A DNA stretch of 64,000 nucleotides from Pseudomonas sp. S35 (GTDB lineage Bacteria; Pseudomonadota; Gammaproteobacteria; Pseudomonadales; Pseudomonadaceae): positions 2,046,001 to 2,110,000 of the forward strand of contig NZ_CP019431.1 in assembly GCF_009866765.1 (NCBI RefSeq). Direction: 5' to 3'. Under the pieces are notes generated by a model. It was not told the origin of the DNA and made no database searches. It saw only the letters and a program-made list of their open reading frames with translations. Below, one piece after another: positions 18,753 through 27,648 of the stretch. Both the position numbers and the translations under genes were made by a program. Each line of letters opens with the position of its first letter. The first letter of the stretch is position 1.

Positions 18753-19565
18753 TCAGGCGTGGTTGGCGAGAAAGGTCAGCAGCGCTTCGTTGACGAAATC
18801 CGGGTTCTCACGGCTGGAGATGTGCCCGGCGTCTGGAATCAGCCTCAGGGCGCAGCCAATCCGCTCGGCCATTTCCTGGGACTCTGCGGGTGGGCGGGGT
18901 TTGTCCTGCTCGCCGCACATCACCAGGGACGTGTCGGCGTCGAGGCGCTGTAGTTGTTCCAGTATGTCCGCTCGACTGAATATCAGCCGGCCCAATGGCA
19001 CGATGCTGTCCAGCAGACGCTCCCGTGAAAACGCCTGCAGTGACTTGCGAAAGCCCTGATACAGCGTCGAGTCGCGGTCTATATCCGGGCGGAAGAAGAT
19101 CGGCGCAATCACGTCCAGTAGTGGCTCAGGGATAGCGCCGGCGTCTTCGATCATCTTGAACAGCGAGAAGTAGTATTGGCGTGTGGCTTCGGGTTCGGCA
19201 CCGAGGTAGGTGTCCATCAGCACCAGGCTGCTGATGCGCTCAGGTGCCTGCAAGGCCAGGCGAGCGCCCCACATGCCGCCAACCGAGAGCCCTACCAGAT
19301 TGACTTGCGCGATATCGAGATGGTCCAGCAGGGCCAGTGCCTGGCGTGCCAGGCCGTCCAGGGAGCCTGTCTGTTCGGGCAGAGCGCCCGATTCGCCATG
19401 CCCCCACAGCTCGGGCACGATTACGCGGTACTGTTGCGATAGGGCTTCGACCTGGGGTGCCCACATATCACTGGCCCACAGGTAGCTTGAGCCCAGCAGG
19501 ACGGCAGGGCCGGTGCCCTGGTCGAGGTAGTGCAGCGGTTTTCCATCAATGACAGCGAAAGGCAT
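18753..19565 (-). CDS. Alpha/beta hydrolase
   Basis: 270 residues. The nucleophile elbow VGLSVGGMWGARLAL places Ser near residue 94; a late DAGHISSRENP supplies the catalytic histidine (near 247). A conserved LLGSSYLWASDMWAPQ segment forms the oxyanion region in place of the usual HG. The fold resembles 3-oxoadipate enol-lactonase and related esterases, but it is not beside pca genes, so no pathway is claimed. Cytoplasmic, no signal peptide. Confidence 0.87.
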   Translation of the reverse strand: MPFAVIDGKPLHYLDQGTGPAVLLGSSYLWASDMWAPQVEALSQQYRVIVPELWGHGESGALPEQTGSLDGLARQALALLDHLDIAQVNLVGLSVGGMWGARLALQAPERISSLVLMDTYLGAEPEATRQYYFSLFKMIEDAGAIPEPLLDVIAPIFFRPDIDRDSTLYQGFRKSLQAFSRERLLDSIVPLGRLIFSRADILEQLQRLDADTSLVMCGEQDKPRPPAESQEMAERIGCALRLIPDAGHISSRENPDFVNEALLTFLANHA

Positions 19566-19651
19566 AGCAGACCCCTAACTTCGCGGAATGAGGGGCACTT
19601 TTTTACGCTAGTCGGAGGCGGGGGGATAGGCACAAAGTGATGGCATCTACA

Positions 19652-19675
19652 GGTGAGCGGGCAAGCCTGCTCACC
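19652..19675. repeat. Single REP-type palindrome
   Basis: GGTGAGCGGGCAAGCCTGCTCACC is an imperfect palindrome matching the core of the central REP unit near 12860. It lies between the hydrolase start and the end of the next minus-strand gene. Confidence 0.6.
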
Positions 19676-19691
19676 AAGTAGTTGGGGTTGA

Positions 19692-20462
19692 TCAGTCGTA
19701 GATGACTTTCTTTTTCCACTCGGCGTCGGCGTCGACTTCTTTCATGCCTTGGGTCAGTTCGTTGACCTCTTCTGCCGCCTGCTTGCTGTTAGCCAGCACG
19801 GTAGAGTTGGCGCGGGCCAGTTGGCCTTCGAGCAATTGCAGTTGGGCGCTGTAGAGCACCGGCTCCGGCTGTTTGCGCAGGTACTGCACGCCACGTTCAA
19901 AGGCCAGGCGTGCCTGGCCCGGTTGGCCTTGCTGCAGCGCGTGCTGGCCGAGGTTGTTGAAGAATTCGATGTGCAGCAGCACCAGGATATGGCGGATTTC
20001 CTTGATCCAGTGCTTGGCTTCGTTGGACGGCAGGAAACCGTCCTGGGCCGCGCGAGTGACCTGGCCGTGCAGGGCTTCGAGCAGGAAGCGCACGTCCTTG
20101 GCCTTGGCCTCGGTCTGGATCGGGGCCGGAGGGTTGTTCACCGGGATGGATTCGCCCTGGGCCACCAGCGTATTGAGCTCGGCGATCCGCGCCTTGATGG
20201 GTGCGCTGGTCTTGATGAGGTTCAACAGACGCTGGTTGACGTTGAGCTCCAGGCGGGTCAGCAACAATTTAAGCGCCGGGGTCATCAATTGGCCTGGGAA
20301 GGTCTCGGTGATTTCACCGCAACGGCGCAGGCGATCATTGAGCTCGATCTCGGTGCGCTTCTTTTCCAGCTTGTTGTTTTCCACCACGTGGTTCATGTAG
20401 CCAATGGCGATCAGTAGTACGATCCCGGCTACTACCAGCAGGGTGATCATGAGTGGTGTCAC
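19692..20462 (-). CDS. Conserved membrane-anchored protein of unknown function
   Basis: 256 residues (an ATG at 20450 is a possible alternative start). One N-terminal membrane helix (MITLLVVAGIVLLIAIGYM) is followed by a cytoplasmic, largely helical region rich in Leu, Glu and Lys, with a TPR-like stretch LGQHALQQGQPGQARLAFERG at about residues 170-190. It ends KKKVIYD. I do not recognise a catalytic motif. Homologues are, as far as I recall, widespread in Pseudomonas with no defined role. It is transcribed away from the tRNA cluster. Confidence 0.75.
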   Translation of the reverse strand: MTPLMITLLVVAGIVLLIAIGYMNHVVENNKLEKKRTEIELNDRLRRCGEITETFPGQLMTPALKLLLTRLELNVNQRLLNLIKTSAPIKARIAELNTLVAQGESIPVNNPPAPIQTEAKAKDVRFLLEALHGQVTRAAQDGFLPSNEAKHWIKEIRHILVLLHIEFFNNLGQHALQQGQPGQARLAFERGVQYLRKQPEPVLYSAQLQLLEGQLARANSTVLANSKQAAEEVNELTQGMKEVDADAEWKKKVIYD

Positions 20463-20729
20463 CGGTGTGACCTCTTTATAGGGTTTGCAGTGGAGTGTAG
20501 TGACTGAGCCAGCTGTCGGATAGGACTGATCGACCAGTTGCGCAGGTAGTTTCTTCTATATACGTAGGCATTCTGTGCATGGGTGCACATTGCCATCATT
20601 TGCCAGGGCCAACTATAACGTCTTGTCGGGTGCCAGAATATAGGCGTCAAGGTGCGCACGGGCAGAATGCCCGCAACCCCCGGTAAACACAGGCGAAGTC
20701 ATTGATTTTAATAAATTTATCCTTGGGGG
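20463..20729. other. Intergenic region upstream of the tRNA promoter
   Basis: Gene-free apart from promoters. It contains one small hairpin (CGGGCA-GAA-TGCCCG, 20659-20673) and an AT-rich stretch at 20700-20722 just before the tRNA promoter, which could be an UP element. No coding potential seen. Confidence 0.4.
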
Positions 20730-20758
20730 TTGACGATCTCCCAATCCATCCATAGAAT
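20730..20758 (+). promoter_or_regulatory. Sigma70 promoter of the tRNA operon
   Basis: TTGACG (20730-20735) and TAGAAT (20753-20758) are separated by 17 bp, an almost consensus promoter. A GC-rich discriminator (GCGCGCC) follows directly, as in stable-RNA promoters under stringent control, and an AT-rich block lies just upstream. The first tRNA starts 62 bp downstream. Confidence 0.75.
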
Positions 20759-20820
20759 GCGCGCCACTTAAAGCGTAAAGCACACAGCAAAACGCGATGA
20801 GTAGTGAATGTTGTACGTGT

Positions 20821-20896
20821 GTCCCCTTCGTCTAGTGGCCTAGGACACCGCCCTTTCACGGCGGTAACAGGGGTTCGAGTCCCCTAGGGGACGCCA
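20821..20896 (+). tRNA. tRNA-Glu (TTC), copy 1
   Basis: 76 nt with genomic CCA. Acceptor stem GTCCCCT/AGGGGAC, anticodon loop CCTTTCACG giving anticodon TTC, T-loop GGTTCGAGTCC. First gene of the tandem array. Confidence 0.97.
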
Positions 20897-20899
20897 TTT

Positions 20900-20975
<76 letters not shown>

Positions 20976-21080
20976 ATTTACAAACAGTGTGGCTTTCGGG
21001 CGGCACTGAGTGAAACCAGGACCCTATCTTCGGATGAGGCCTCTGGGCACTGGAATACACACCATGTGTTTCAGTAGCGT

Positions 21081-21156
21081 GTCCCCTTCGTCTAGTGGCC
21101 TAGGACACCGCCCTTTCACGGCGGTAACAGGGGTTCGAGTCCCCTAGGGGACGCCA
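21081..21156 (+). tRNA. tRNA-Glu (TTC), copy 2
   Basis: Identical in sequence to copy 1, exactly 260 bp downstream. Confidence 0.97.
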
Positions 21157-21159
21157 TTT

Positions 21160-21235
<76 letters not shown>

Positions 21236-21340
21236 ATTTACAAACAGTGTGGCTTTCGGGCGGCACTGAGTGAAACCAGGACCCTATCTTCGGATGAGGC
21301 CTCTGGGCACTGGAATACACACCATGTGTTTCAGTAGCGT

Positions 21341-21416
21341 GTCCCCTTCGTCTAGTGGCCTAGGACACCGCCCTTTCACGGCGGTAACAGGGGTTCGAGT
21401 CCCCTAGGGGACGCCA
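21341..21416 (+). tRNA. tRNA-Glu (TTC), copy 3
   Basis: Identical to copies 1 and 2, at the same 260-bp period. Confidence 0.97.
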
Positions 21417-21419
21417 TTT

Positions 21420-21495
<76 letters not shown>

Positions 21496-21542
21496 AATAT
21501 AGATCTACAGACTTCCACTGGCATCTGTAGGTCGTTGAAAAG

Positions 21543-21563
21543 AGGAGCTTCGGCTCCTTTTTT
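21543..21563 (+). terminator. Rho-independent terminator inside the ICE left end
   Basis: AGGAGC-TTCG-GCTCCT followed by five T and preceded by four A: a textbook tetraloop terminator, 48 bp past the tRNA-Gly. It would stop the tRNA transcript before it reads into the integrase gene, or work in the other direction thanks to the upstream A-run. Confidence 0.85.
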
Positions 21564-21720
21564 CATTCCAGCAAAAGCCACGGAAGTCCACCTACAGCCA
21601 GCGTTTTTGAGGCCAAAATTAAGGCCAAAGAATGCGGGTGGTGCCGGTTCCGGGTTGTTGCTGGGGTTGGATCGGGATGACCAGCAGCATCGAGCCTAAG
21701 TCTCATGACTTAGGAGTTTG

Positions 21721-23640
21721 ATGATGGCACTCTCTGATCTGACCGTGCGGCAAGCCAAGGCCGCCAAGAAAACCTACAACATCCCCGACACCGACGGCCT
21801 CGGCCTGGTGGTCGCCCCCACAGGCGGCAAATCGTGGCATCTGCGCTATTACTGGCTCGGCAAGCAAAAGCGCATCTCCCTGGGCAACTACCCCGAGGTC
21901 GGACTGCGTGAAGCCCGCGCCTCGCGTGATGAAGCTCGGGCGCTCGTGGCGAAGGGCATCAATCCTCATACCGACCGCAAACAGAAGCGGCACGCTGTCA
22001 AGCTGGCCTCGGACTACACGTTCAAGGCTGTCTTCAATGCCTGGGTCGAGCATCGCGCGAAGGAACTCAAGGAAGGCAGAAACAGCACGCTGTCGCAGAT
22101 CCAGAGAATCTTCGGGAAGGACGTGCTGCCCAGCCTTGAGAAAATGTCGATCTACGACATTCGCCGGCCTCAACTCCTGGGCGTCCTGGCGCGGATCGAG
22201 CGGCGCAAAGCTTTCACCACTGCCGAGAAGGTCCGCACTTGGCTGGGCCAGTTGTTCCGCTACGCCCTGGTCATTGTCGAGGGCATGGAGGCCAATCCGG
22301 CCACCGACCTCGACGTGGTGGCCGAACCCAAGCCACCGGTGAACCACAACCCCTATCTGCGTCTGCCCGAACTGCCCGACTTCCTCCAGAGGCTCAGGCT
22401 CTACAACCCGCGTGGTTGGCAAACGCAGCTTGGTATTCGCCTGCTGTTCCTGACGGGGGTGCGTACCGGCGAACTGCGGCTAGCGACCCCGGATCAGTTC
22501 GACCTCGACCGCGGTCTTTGGATTATTCCGCCGCAGATCGTCAAGCAGCTTCAGGACGAGATGCGCAAGGCGGGCAAGCGCCCGCAGGACATACCGCCTT
22601 ACATCGTGCCCCTGTCTGTCCAGGCCATCGAAATCGTGCGCTACCTCCTGCGTGTAATGCGGCCTGCCCAGAAGCACCTGCTGGCGCACCGCAGCGAACT
22701 CAAGAAGCGCATCAGTGAGAACACGCTCAACGCTGCTTTGAAACGAATGGGCTACGAGGACCAACTGACCGGCCATGGCATCCGGGGAACGATCTCGACG
22801 GCACTCAACGAGATCGGTTATCCCAAGATTTGGGTGGACGCGCAGCTTTCGCACTCCGATCCGAACAAGGTGAGTTCGGCCTACAACCACGCCAAGTATG
22901 TCGAGCCGCGCCGCCGGATGATGCAGGATTGGGCCGACCGTCTCGACCTGCTTGAACAGGGCAAAGTGGAAGCTGCCAGTGTGCATCTCACCATCCATAT
23001 CGAAGGGGTGCCAGCGATGGCGGAAGAGCCGGCGGCCATCGCCGCTGCTTCCGCTAAAGCCGCCGTGTCGTCCACGCCGATCGTTGTGGCGCCAAGTACT
23101 GAGGGAGCCACCTTCCAGCGGCTGTCGCAGGTGCCTCCGCCCCCCACTCGGACGCCGGAACCGGAAGTGTCTGCAATCCAGCGCGAGCGCGAGGAAATGC
23201 TGGCTATGTACGAGTCGCCTAGTTGTCTGCCTGTGCCGCTGTTCGGCAAGCTGGCCGGTAAGTCCAAGGACCAGATCAACCGCGAGCTGAAGGCAGGCAA
23301 GCTGCTGTCCATCAGCCTGGGTAATCGGGGGCAGCGTGTTCCTGATTGGCAACTGGTGCCACTCAAGCACAAGCTGGCCCAGGTACTCATGAATCAGTGC
23401 CCAGGAACGGACTCGTGGGACCTGTATCGAATGCTGACCCGGCCGCACCCGGATCTTGGCGATCGCGCAGCGATCGATGTAGTCACGCCGACCAATGTGG
23501 TCGCGGTCGTTCGGACCATCGTGGGCGACCAACATCATCCAGATGCCTCGGAGACCCTCTCGCCGCAGGCTATCCCAGAGAGCGTGCGGCAGAGCATTCG
23601 CCGGATGGTGGATGGCGCGGCGGTGTTCGAGGGCGTTTGA
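21721..23640 (+). CDS. int: Tyrosine site-specific integrase of the ICE
   Basis: 639 residues; ATG at 21721 follows TAGGAG (a TTG at 21718 and an ATG at 21724 are alternatives). An N-terminal arm-binding DUF4102-type domain (about 1-90) starts with LSDLTVRQAKAAKKTYN. The catalytic set is Arg248 (GVRTGE), His352 and Arg355 (GHGIRG), His378 (LSHSD) and Tyr388 (SAYNHAKY). It recombines the tRNA-Gly 3' end with the circular ICE. Unlike 400-residue P4 integrases it carries a long C-terminal extension: a low-complexity Ala/Pro linker (about 430-490), then a roughly 100-residue domain (about 498-600). That domain is clearly related to the RES antitoxin encoded at 42964-43596. Large size agrees with ICEclc-type integrases. 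Confidence 0.96.
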   Translation: MMALSDLTVRQAKAAKKTYNIPDTDGLGLVVAPTGGKSWHLRYYWLGKQKRISLGNYPEVGLREARASRDEARALVAKGINPHTDRKQKRHAVKLASDYTFKAVFNAWVEHRAKELKEGRNSTLSQIQRIFGKDVLPSLEKMSIYDIRRPQLLGVLARIERRKAFTTAEKVRTWLGQLFRYALVIVEGMEANPATDLDVVAEPKPPVNHNPYLRLPELPDFLQRLRLYNPRGWQTQLGIRLLFLTGVRTGELRLATPDQFDLDRGLWIIPPQIVKQLQDEMRKAGKRPQDIPPYIVPLSVQAIEIVRYLLRVMRPAQKHLLAHRSELKKRISENTLNAALKRMGYEDQLTGHGIRGTISTALNEIGYPKIWVDAQLSHSDPNKVSSAYNHAKYVEPRRRMMQDWADRLDLLEQGKVEAASVHLTIHIEGVPAMAEEPAAIAAASAKAAVSSTPIVVAPSTEGATFQRLSQVPPPPTRTPEPEVSAIQREREEMLAMYESPSCLPVPLFGKLAGKSKDQINRELKAGKLLSISLGNRGQRVPDWQLVPLKHKLAQVLMNQCPGTDSWDLYRMLTRPHPDLGDRAAIDVVTPTNVVAVVRTIVGDQHHPDASETLSPQAIPESVRQSIRRMVDGAAVFEGV

Positions 23641-23697
23641 AAGCCAACGCTGCGGCCTGTTGACCGGAGCGGGACTGCTTCGGTCAACAGGTATCGA

Positions 23698-24339
23698 TCA
23701 GGCTGCTCCAGCTCTGGCGATCTGCAGCGCTCTGCGTTCGAACTGCTCAGCAGCCGAGTTGGCTTGCCCGCTAGGTCGCAGCAGGTGCGTCACGATCTCG
23801 TAGGGGCCGTCGGATAACGAACGCATGTCGATCCCCAATGCATTCGCTTGCTGAACGCGCGATTGCGCGCACACCCCGATGCCATAGCCGGCCGCCACCC
23901 ATATCGCCATCATCTCGAAGGATGTCACGCACTGAATGCACGGCTCGTCTGTCGGCATGAGGGAGGACAGCCGCTCATCCAGCAAAGGACAAGCCTCTGC
24001 CGGCCAGCGAAACAAGGGATAGTCCAGCAGTTCGGCGATCGTGAGTGTTGCTTGGCTGAGCGATGGGAACTGCCACGGCACGGCAACGGCCATGTTCTCG
24101 ATCCAAAGGCGCTGGCTCTTCAGGGAGGGGTCACTCAATCCCTGAAGTAGTAGCCCTGCGTCGTAGCGATCCTCGCGAAGTCCCGCAACCAGGGCATCGC
24201 TCGTGACCTCAAAAAAAGCGATAGTGACTTCGGGCTCTTCCGCGCGCTGCAGCGCAAGCAGCGCCGAGAGATGTGAGGATGGCACACCTTGCGCGATAGC
24301 AAGCCGGAGATTGGAAACCTGACTGGTGGCGTCGTGCAT
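23698..24339 (-). CDS. LysR-type effector-binding protein lacking a DNA-binding domain
   Basis: 213 residues from the ATG at 24339. The sequence starts directly at the LysR substrate-binding domain (NLRLAIAQGVPSSHLSALL), and aligns by eye with the C-terminal two thirds of the LysR proteins at 24914 and 55093. Examples are EPEVTIAFFEVTSDALVAGLRE against EPEIEIRLSEVPLAEQLRGLRS, and the ending VTHLLRPSGQANSAAEQFERR. No helix-turn-helix is encoded upstream: the region before the start is shared with the divergent XRE promoter. It could titrate an effector or form inactive dimers with a full LysR protein; that is speculation. Convergent with int. Confidence 0.75.
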   Translation of the reverse strand: MHDATSQVSNLRLAIAQGVPSSHLSALLALQRAEEPEVTIAFFEVTSDALVAGLREDRYDAGLLLQGLSDPSLKSQRLWIENMAVAVPWQFPSLSQATLTIAELLDYPLFRWPAEACPLLDERLSSLMPTDEPCIQCVTSFEMMAIWVAAGYGIGVCAQSRVQQANALGIDMRSLSDGPYEIVTHLLRPSGQANSAAEQFERRALQIARAGAA

Positions 24340-24445
24340 TGAGAGCCCCCAAGAGGCGATCGGATTAGAAAAGGCGAGCCGATATGATAGCCAAGAGTTA
24401 ACTTTAACGTGGTTAAATTTCATTGATTGCTTGACGCTTCTGGCG

Positions 24446-24739
24446 ATGCAGAAGCGTAGCGTTCAACGGGGCCGTCCCCCTGGCACAACCACTTATGAAG
24501 CCGAGCCGGCACTGGCGTTCGGTCAAGCGGTGCGTGCCGCCCGCACAGAACAAGGAATCGCTCAGGAAGAGTTGGCTGCCTTGGCCAAGGTCGAGCGCTC
24601 GCACATGGGTAAGATCGAGCGTGGGGAGCACATGCCCACACTCGCCCTGATACTGAAGATCGCCTTGGCGCTCAGGATAAGTGCAGCCGACCTGATGGCT
24701 GCAACTGAAAGTAATCTGCGTGCCGGCGCCAATTCGTGA
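24446..24739 (+). CDS. XRE-family transcriptional regulator
   Basis: 97 residues from the ATG at 24446 (MQKRSVQRGRPPGTTTYEAE). The Cro/C1-type helix-turn-helix is at about residues 25-80: FGQAVRAARTEQGIAQEELAALAKVERSHMGKIERGEHMPTL. The basic N-terminal arm (KRSVQRGRPPG) is typical of small regulators found next to integrases of this ICE family. It is transcribed divergently from the HTH-less LysR gene with about 100 bp between starts, a layout that suggests it controls both. Longer starts up to 24326 are possible but would run into the divergent gene. Confidence 0.85.
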   Translation: MQKRSVQRGRPPGTTTYEAEPALAFGQAVRAARTEQGIAQEELAALAKVERSHMGKIERGEHMPTLALILKIALALRISAADLMAATESNLRAGANS

Positions 24740-24913
24740 GCCATCGTCACTGCCAGGCGGGCACTGGGCCGTAGGCTATGCGTCTCCTCAAGGTCTGCCG
24801 GGACCTGCCTTGGGAATACCTGTCCAGCACGCGCTGCTGAGGCCGATCGGTAACGCAGCGCAACATTGACTTCGGCGTCGATTCTCGAGATTGGTCATCT
24901 GTGGGTGGCCCCG

Positions 24914-25807
24914 CTAATCGCACGTATGGGCGCGTAGGCGAGCGATGAATCTCTCCAGCGGAGCCGACAAACTGCCGCTGCCGGGCCGAAGCAAGTAGGT
25001 GGTGATCACCGCTGACTCCGCCGCCAAGGGACGGATGACCACATCTGGCCGTTGGCAGGCTGCGGACCTGGTCTGCGTGGTGAAACCGAGGCCGAAGCCT
25101 GCGCCGACCAGGGTCAGCATCATGTCCAGCGAAGACACATGCTCAACGACATTGGGCTCACGATCCAACGGTCGAAGGACCCGCGCTAGTTCGCGGCAGT
25201 AGCCCTCGCACACCTGCGGATCGCACAAGACGAGCGGGTGGCTCCCGAGTTCGTGAAGAGGGACCTCCCTGTGGGCTAACAATTCATGCCGGGCTGGTAC
25301 CGCAATCACCAGCGAGTCCTGCCAAAGTGGTTCGGCAACAATGTCTTCATCGATCTCGGCCGTGTATGCGAACCCGGCCGCGAAGTCGCCTGACCGTAGA
25401 CCACGCAACTGCTCGGCCAAAGGAACCTCGGACAGCCTTATTTCAATCTCCGGCTCCTTTTCACGGCAATGAGCGAGGAACGCGGACAGTCGCTGGTCGA
25501 CCGCGCCATCGGATATCGCGATGCGCAGGCTACCTCGTAAGCCGGCCGCGACGGCTTTGGCATTCTCCCGGGCCTGTTCCAAGACGGTGAATAGTCTTCG
25601 AGTGTCTTGCAAGAACGCAGCGCCGGCTGCGGTAAGCCGGGTTCCTCTACGATCCCGATCGAAGAGCACTACCCCCAATTCATCCTCAAGCTCTTTGATA
25701 GTCCGCGAAAGGGGTGGCTGCTCGATATGCAGACGTTCGGCGGCCCGTGTGAAGTGCAGCTCCTCGGCCAAGACACCGAAGCAGCGAAGGTGTCGCAATT
25801 CCATCAA
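24914..25807 (-). CDS. LysR-family transcriptional regulator
   Basis: 297 residues. The HTH is MELRHLRCFGVLAEELHFTRAAERLHIEQPPLSRTIKELE at residues 2-41, followed by the linker helix and a complete effector domain. It is a close relative of the LysR protein at 55093 (nearly identical HTH) and of the HTH-less protein at 23698, so the ICE holds three members of one subfamily. The target is not evident: no divergent gene begins upstream within 580 bp. Either of the two start methionines (25807, 25804) is possible. Confidence 0.92.
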   Translation of the reverse strand: MMELRHLRCFGVLAEELHFTRAAERLHIEQPPLSRTIKELEDELGVVLFDRDRRGTRLTAAGAAFLQDTRRLFTVLEQARENAKAVAAGLRGSLRIAISDGAVDQRLSAFLAHCREKEPEIEIRLSEVPLAEQLRGLRSGDFAAGFAYTAEIDEDIVAEPLWQDSLVIAVPARHELLAHREVPLHELGSHPLVLCDPQVCEGYCRELARVLRPLDREPNVVEHVSSLDMMLTLVGAGFGLGFTTQTRSAACQRPDVVIRPLAAESAVITTYLLRPGSGSLSAPLERFIARLRAHTCD

Positions 25808-26391
25808 TAACCTGCTCCTTATGAAAATATCTAGTAATTCAAAAAATTACCCTCACGAATGCACGTTTATGAATTCGATTTATTAGGAGGTAGCAAGCTT
25901 CCCACTTTCAGGGGCGCACCTTATTGCTCAAGCCTGTGACTTGTATTTCAAGAGCTGGTTTGTTGACAGCACAAACGCTCATGGCGCTACCCGAAACCCG
26001 ATTAGCACTGTCCTTCAATAATCAGGCGATAGGCACAAGAGCCTGCTTCGGAGAGCAGGCTTTTGTGGGAGGGGCACTTCAGCCCCGACGGATTTTTCCG
26101 GCCTACTTACAGGGCCGAATCTCTCTCAGGGGATTGCTGAGGGTTCGTGCTAAACAGGACCCGAAATTGGCATACCCAAAGCCATTCCGTTCTGCCGCAA
26201 GGCGTTCATAGTCTCTGATGCAATGCCTGCACCTTCCGGAGCGACACATTGCATGACCTTGCTTTTAGTCGTTGGCACTGACAATGCCGTTCCAAGATCC
26301 ACAATACGGAAAAGATCATACTTACCACGACATATGATGCCCTTGGTTTAAAAATTACCAAGATGCATAAAGTCACAGTGCGTCCGGGCCT
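25808..26391. other. Gene-poor spacer between LysR gene and exporter
   Basis: 584 bp with no convincing gene. The LysR promoter should be in the AT-rich part at 25810-25870. A small terminator-like hairpin, GCCTGCT-TCGGAG-AGCAGGC followed by TTTT, is at 26041-26064 (plus-strand orientation), immediately followed by a REP-like GTGGGAGGGGC. An inverted repeat ATGCAATG/CATTGCAT spans 26218-26254. It looks like decayed DNA at the edge of the biosynthetic insertion. Confidence 0.4.
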
Positions 26392-27582
26392 TCAATGAGA
26401 GTTGACCCGGTTGTGCGGCGCCTGCGGGGTCCGACGCAGGTTCAGCCACTGCACCAGGACACCGAGCACGGCCACTGCGCCCGCACCACTGGCCAAGGCC
26501 CCCGCTGGCCACTGCTGGAGCAGCAACACCCCGCCCAGCGCCGCACCGATGGCGCTGCCCAAGTACAACGCCGACTCGTTGAGTGCTACGGCCAGATTGC
26601 CGTCGCCTTGGCGCTCGCGCGCGTTGATCAGCTCATTGTTCTGCGGCACCTGCAGTGCCCATCCCACCGCGCCCCAGGCAGCGATCGGAAGCATCACCAA
26701 CCAAGCACCCATCGATGCCGTCACTGGAAGTAGGAACAGCGCCGCAGCCAGGATTATCATGATCCACAGGGTCAGTACCGGACCCCTGACGCGATCCACC
26801 AACGGGCCGATGAGAAAGCTGCCGAGCACGCCACCAACACCCCATACCCACAGGTAAGGTGTCACCGATCGAGCCGCGCCCTGGCTTGCAGCCAGCAACG
26901 GTGAGATGAAGGTGTACATACCCAAGCTGGCGATTGCCGCCAGCAGCGATACCAACAGGAGCAAGGCCACGTGACCATCGGTCAACCAAGCCAGTTTGGC
27001 CCTGAGTGGCGTGGCTGCTGGGGCTGGAAACGCGGGTAGCCTCAGCGCCAGCCCCACCAGGGAGATTGCGCCCAAGGCGGTTACCAGCCACAGGGCCGAG
27101 GCCCAGCCGAGACGTTCGGCCAACAGCAGGCTCAGCGGCACACCCAGCACCGTGCCACTGGCCATACCCCCCATGATCACTGCGATCGCCTTGCCCCGCT
27201 GGTCTGGCGGCGACAGCGCAGCCGAGGCGGCAATACCCATTGCAAGATAGACGCCGGCGCCAATACCGGCCAGAGCGCGGAAGACCAGCAGCGCATTGAA
27301 GTTGGTCGCCAAGGCGCTGGCTGCGTTCGCGAGCACGAACAATCCGAGCGCGAACAGCAAACCACCTCGTTGCCGACGAGCAGGCAGCAGCGCGACGAAC
27401 AGCGGCGAGCCCAGACCGTAGGCCAGGGTGAAAGCGGTCACCAGTTGCGCCGCAAGGGCGACGGGCACCGCGAAGGCTGTTTCGATCATGGGGATCAGGC
27501 CAGCGGTAACGTACGACGCCATGCCCAAGGCGAAAGCACCGAGGGCGACAAGATAGACTGGAGATTGCGCAGAACGTGACAT
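26392..27582 (-). CDS. MFS exporter of the ALA-analogue cluster
   Basis: 396 residues from the ATG at 27582 (MSRSAQSPVYLVALG), which has TAGGAG about 8 bp before it; a longer frame exists. Twelve hydrophobic segments. DHA1-type drug/sugar efflux features: RALAGIGAGVYLAMGIAASA, GKAIAVIMGGMASGTVLGVPLSLLLAERLGW (antiporter motif C region, about residues 130-165). It is the last gene of a five-gene operon, 66 bp after asnB. Position and family fit export of, and self-resistance to, the cluster product, as proposed for the exporter of the alaremycin cluster. Resembles AraJ/PbuE-type efflux proteins. Confidence 0.85.
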   Translation of the reverse strand: MSRSAQSPVYLVALGAFALGMASYVTAGLIPMIETAFAVPVALAAQLVTAFTLAYGLGSPLFVALLPARRQRGGLLFALGLFVLANAASALATNFNALLVFRALAGIGAGVYLAMGIAASAALSPPDQRGKAIAVIMGGMASGTVLGVPLSLLLAERLGWASALWLVTALGAISLVGLALRLPAFPAPAATPLRAKLAWLTDGHVALLLLVSLLAAIASLGMYTFISPLLAASQGAARSVTPYLWVWGVGGVLGSFLIGPLVDRVRGPVLTLWIMIILAAALFLLPVTASMGAWLVMLPIAAWGAVGWALQVPQNNELINARERQGDGNLAVALNESALYLGSAIGAALGGVLLLQQWPAGALASGAGAVAVLGVLVQWLNLRRTPQAPHNRVNSH

Positions 27583-27648
27583 TGGGAGGCTCCTAAGAGA
27601 AAAGAGCGTGGAGGCGCGCCACGGTACGACGCGCTTCACAGCGATGGA

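Noticed and set aside
25924..26211. 95-codon plus-strand frame as a gene
   Set aside because: No ribosome-binding site, no similarity, and it runs through a hairpin and REP-like sequence.
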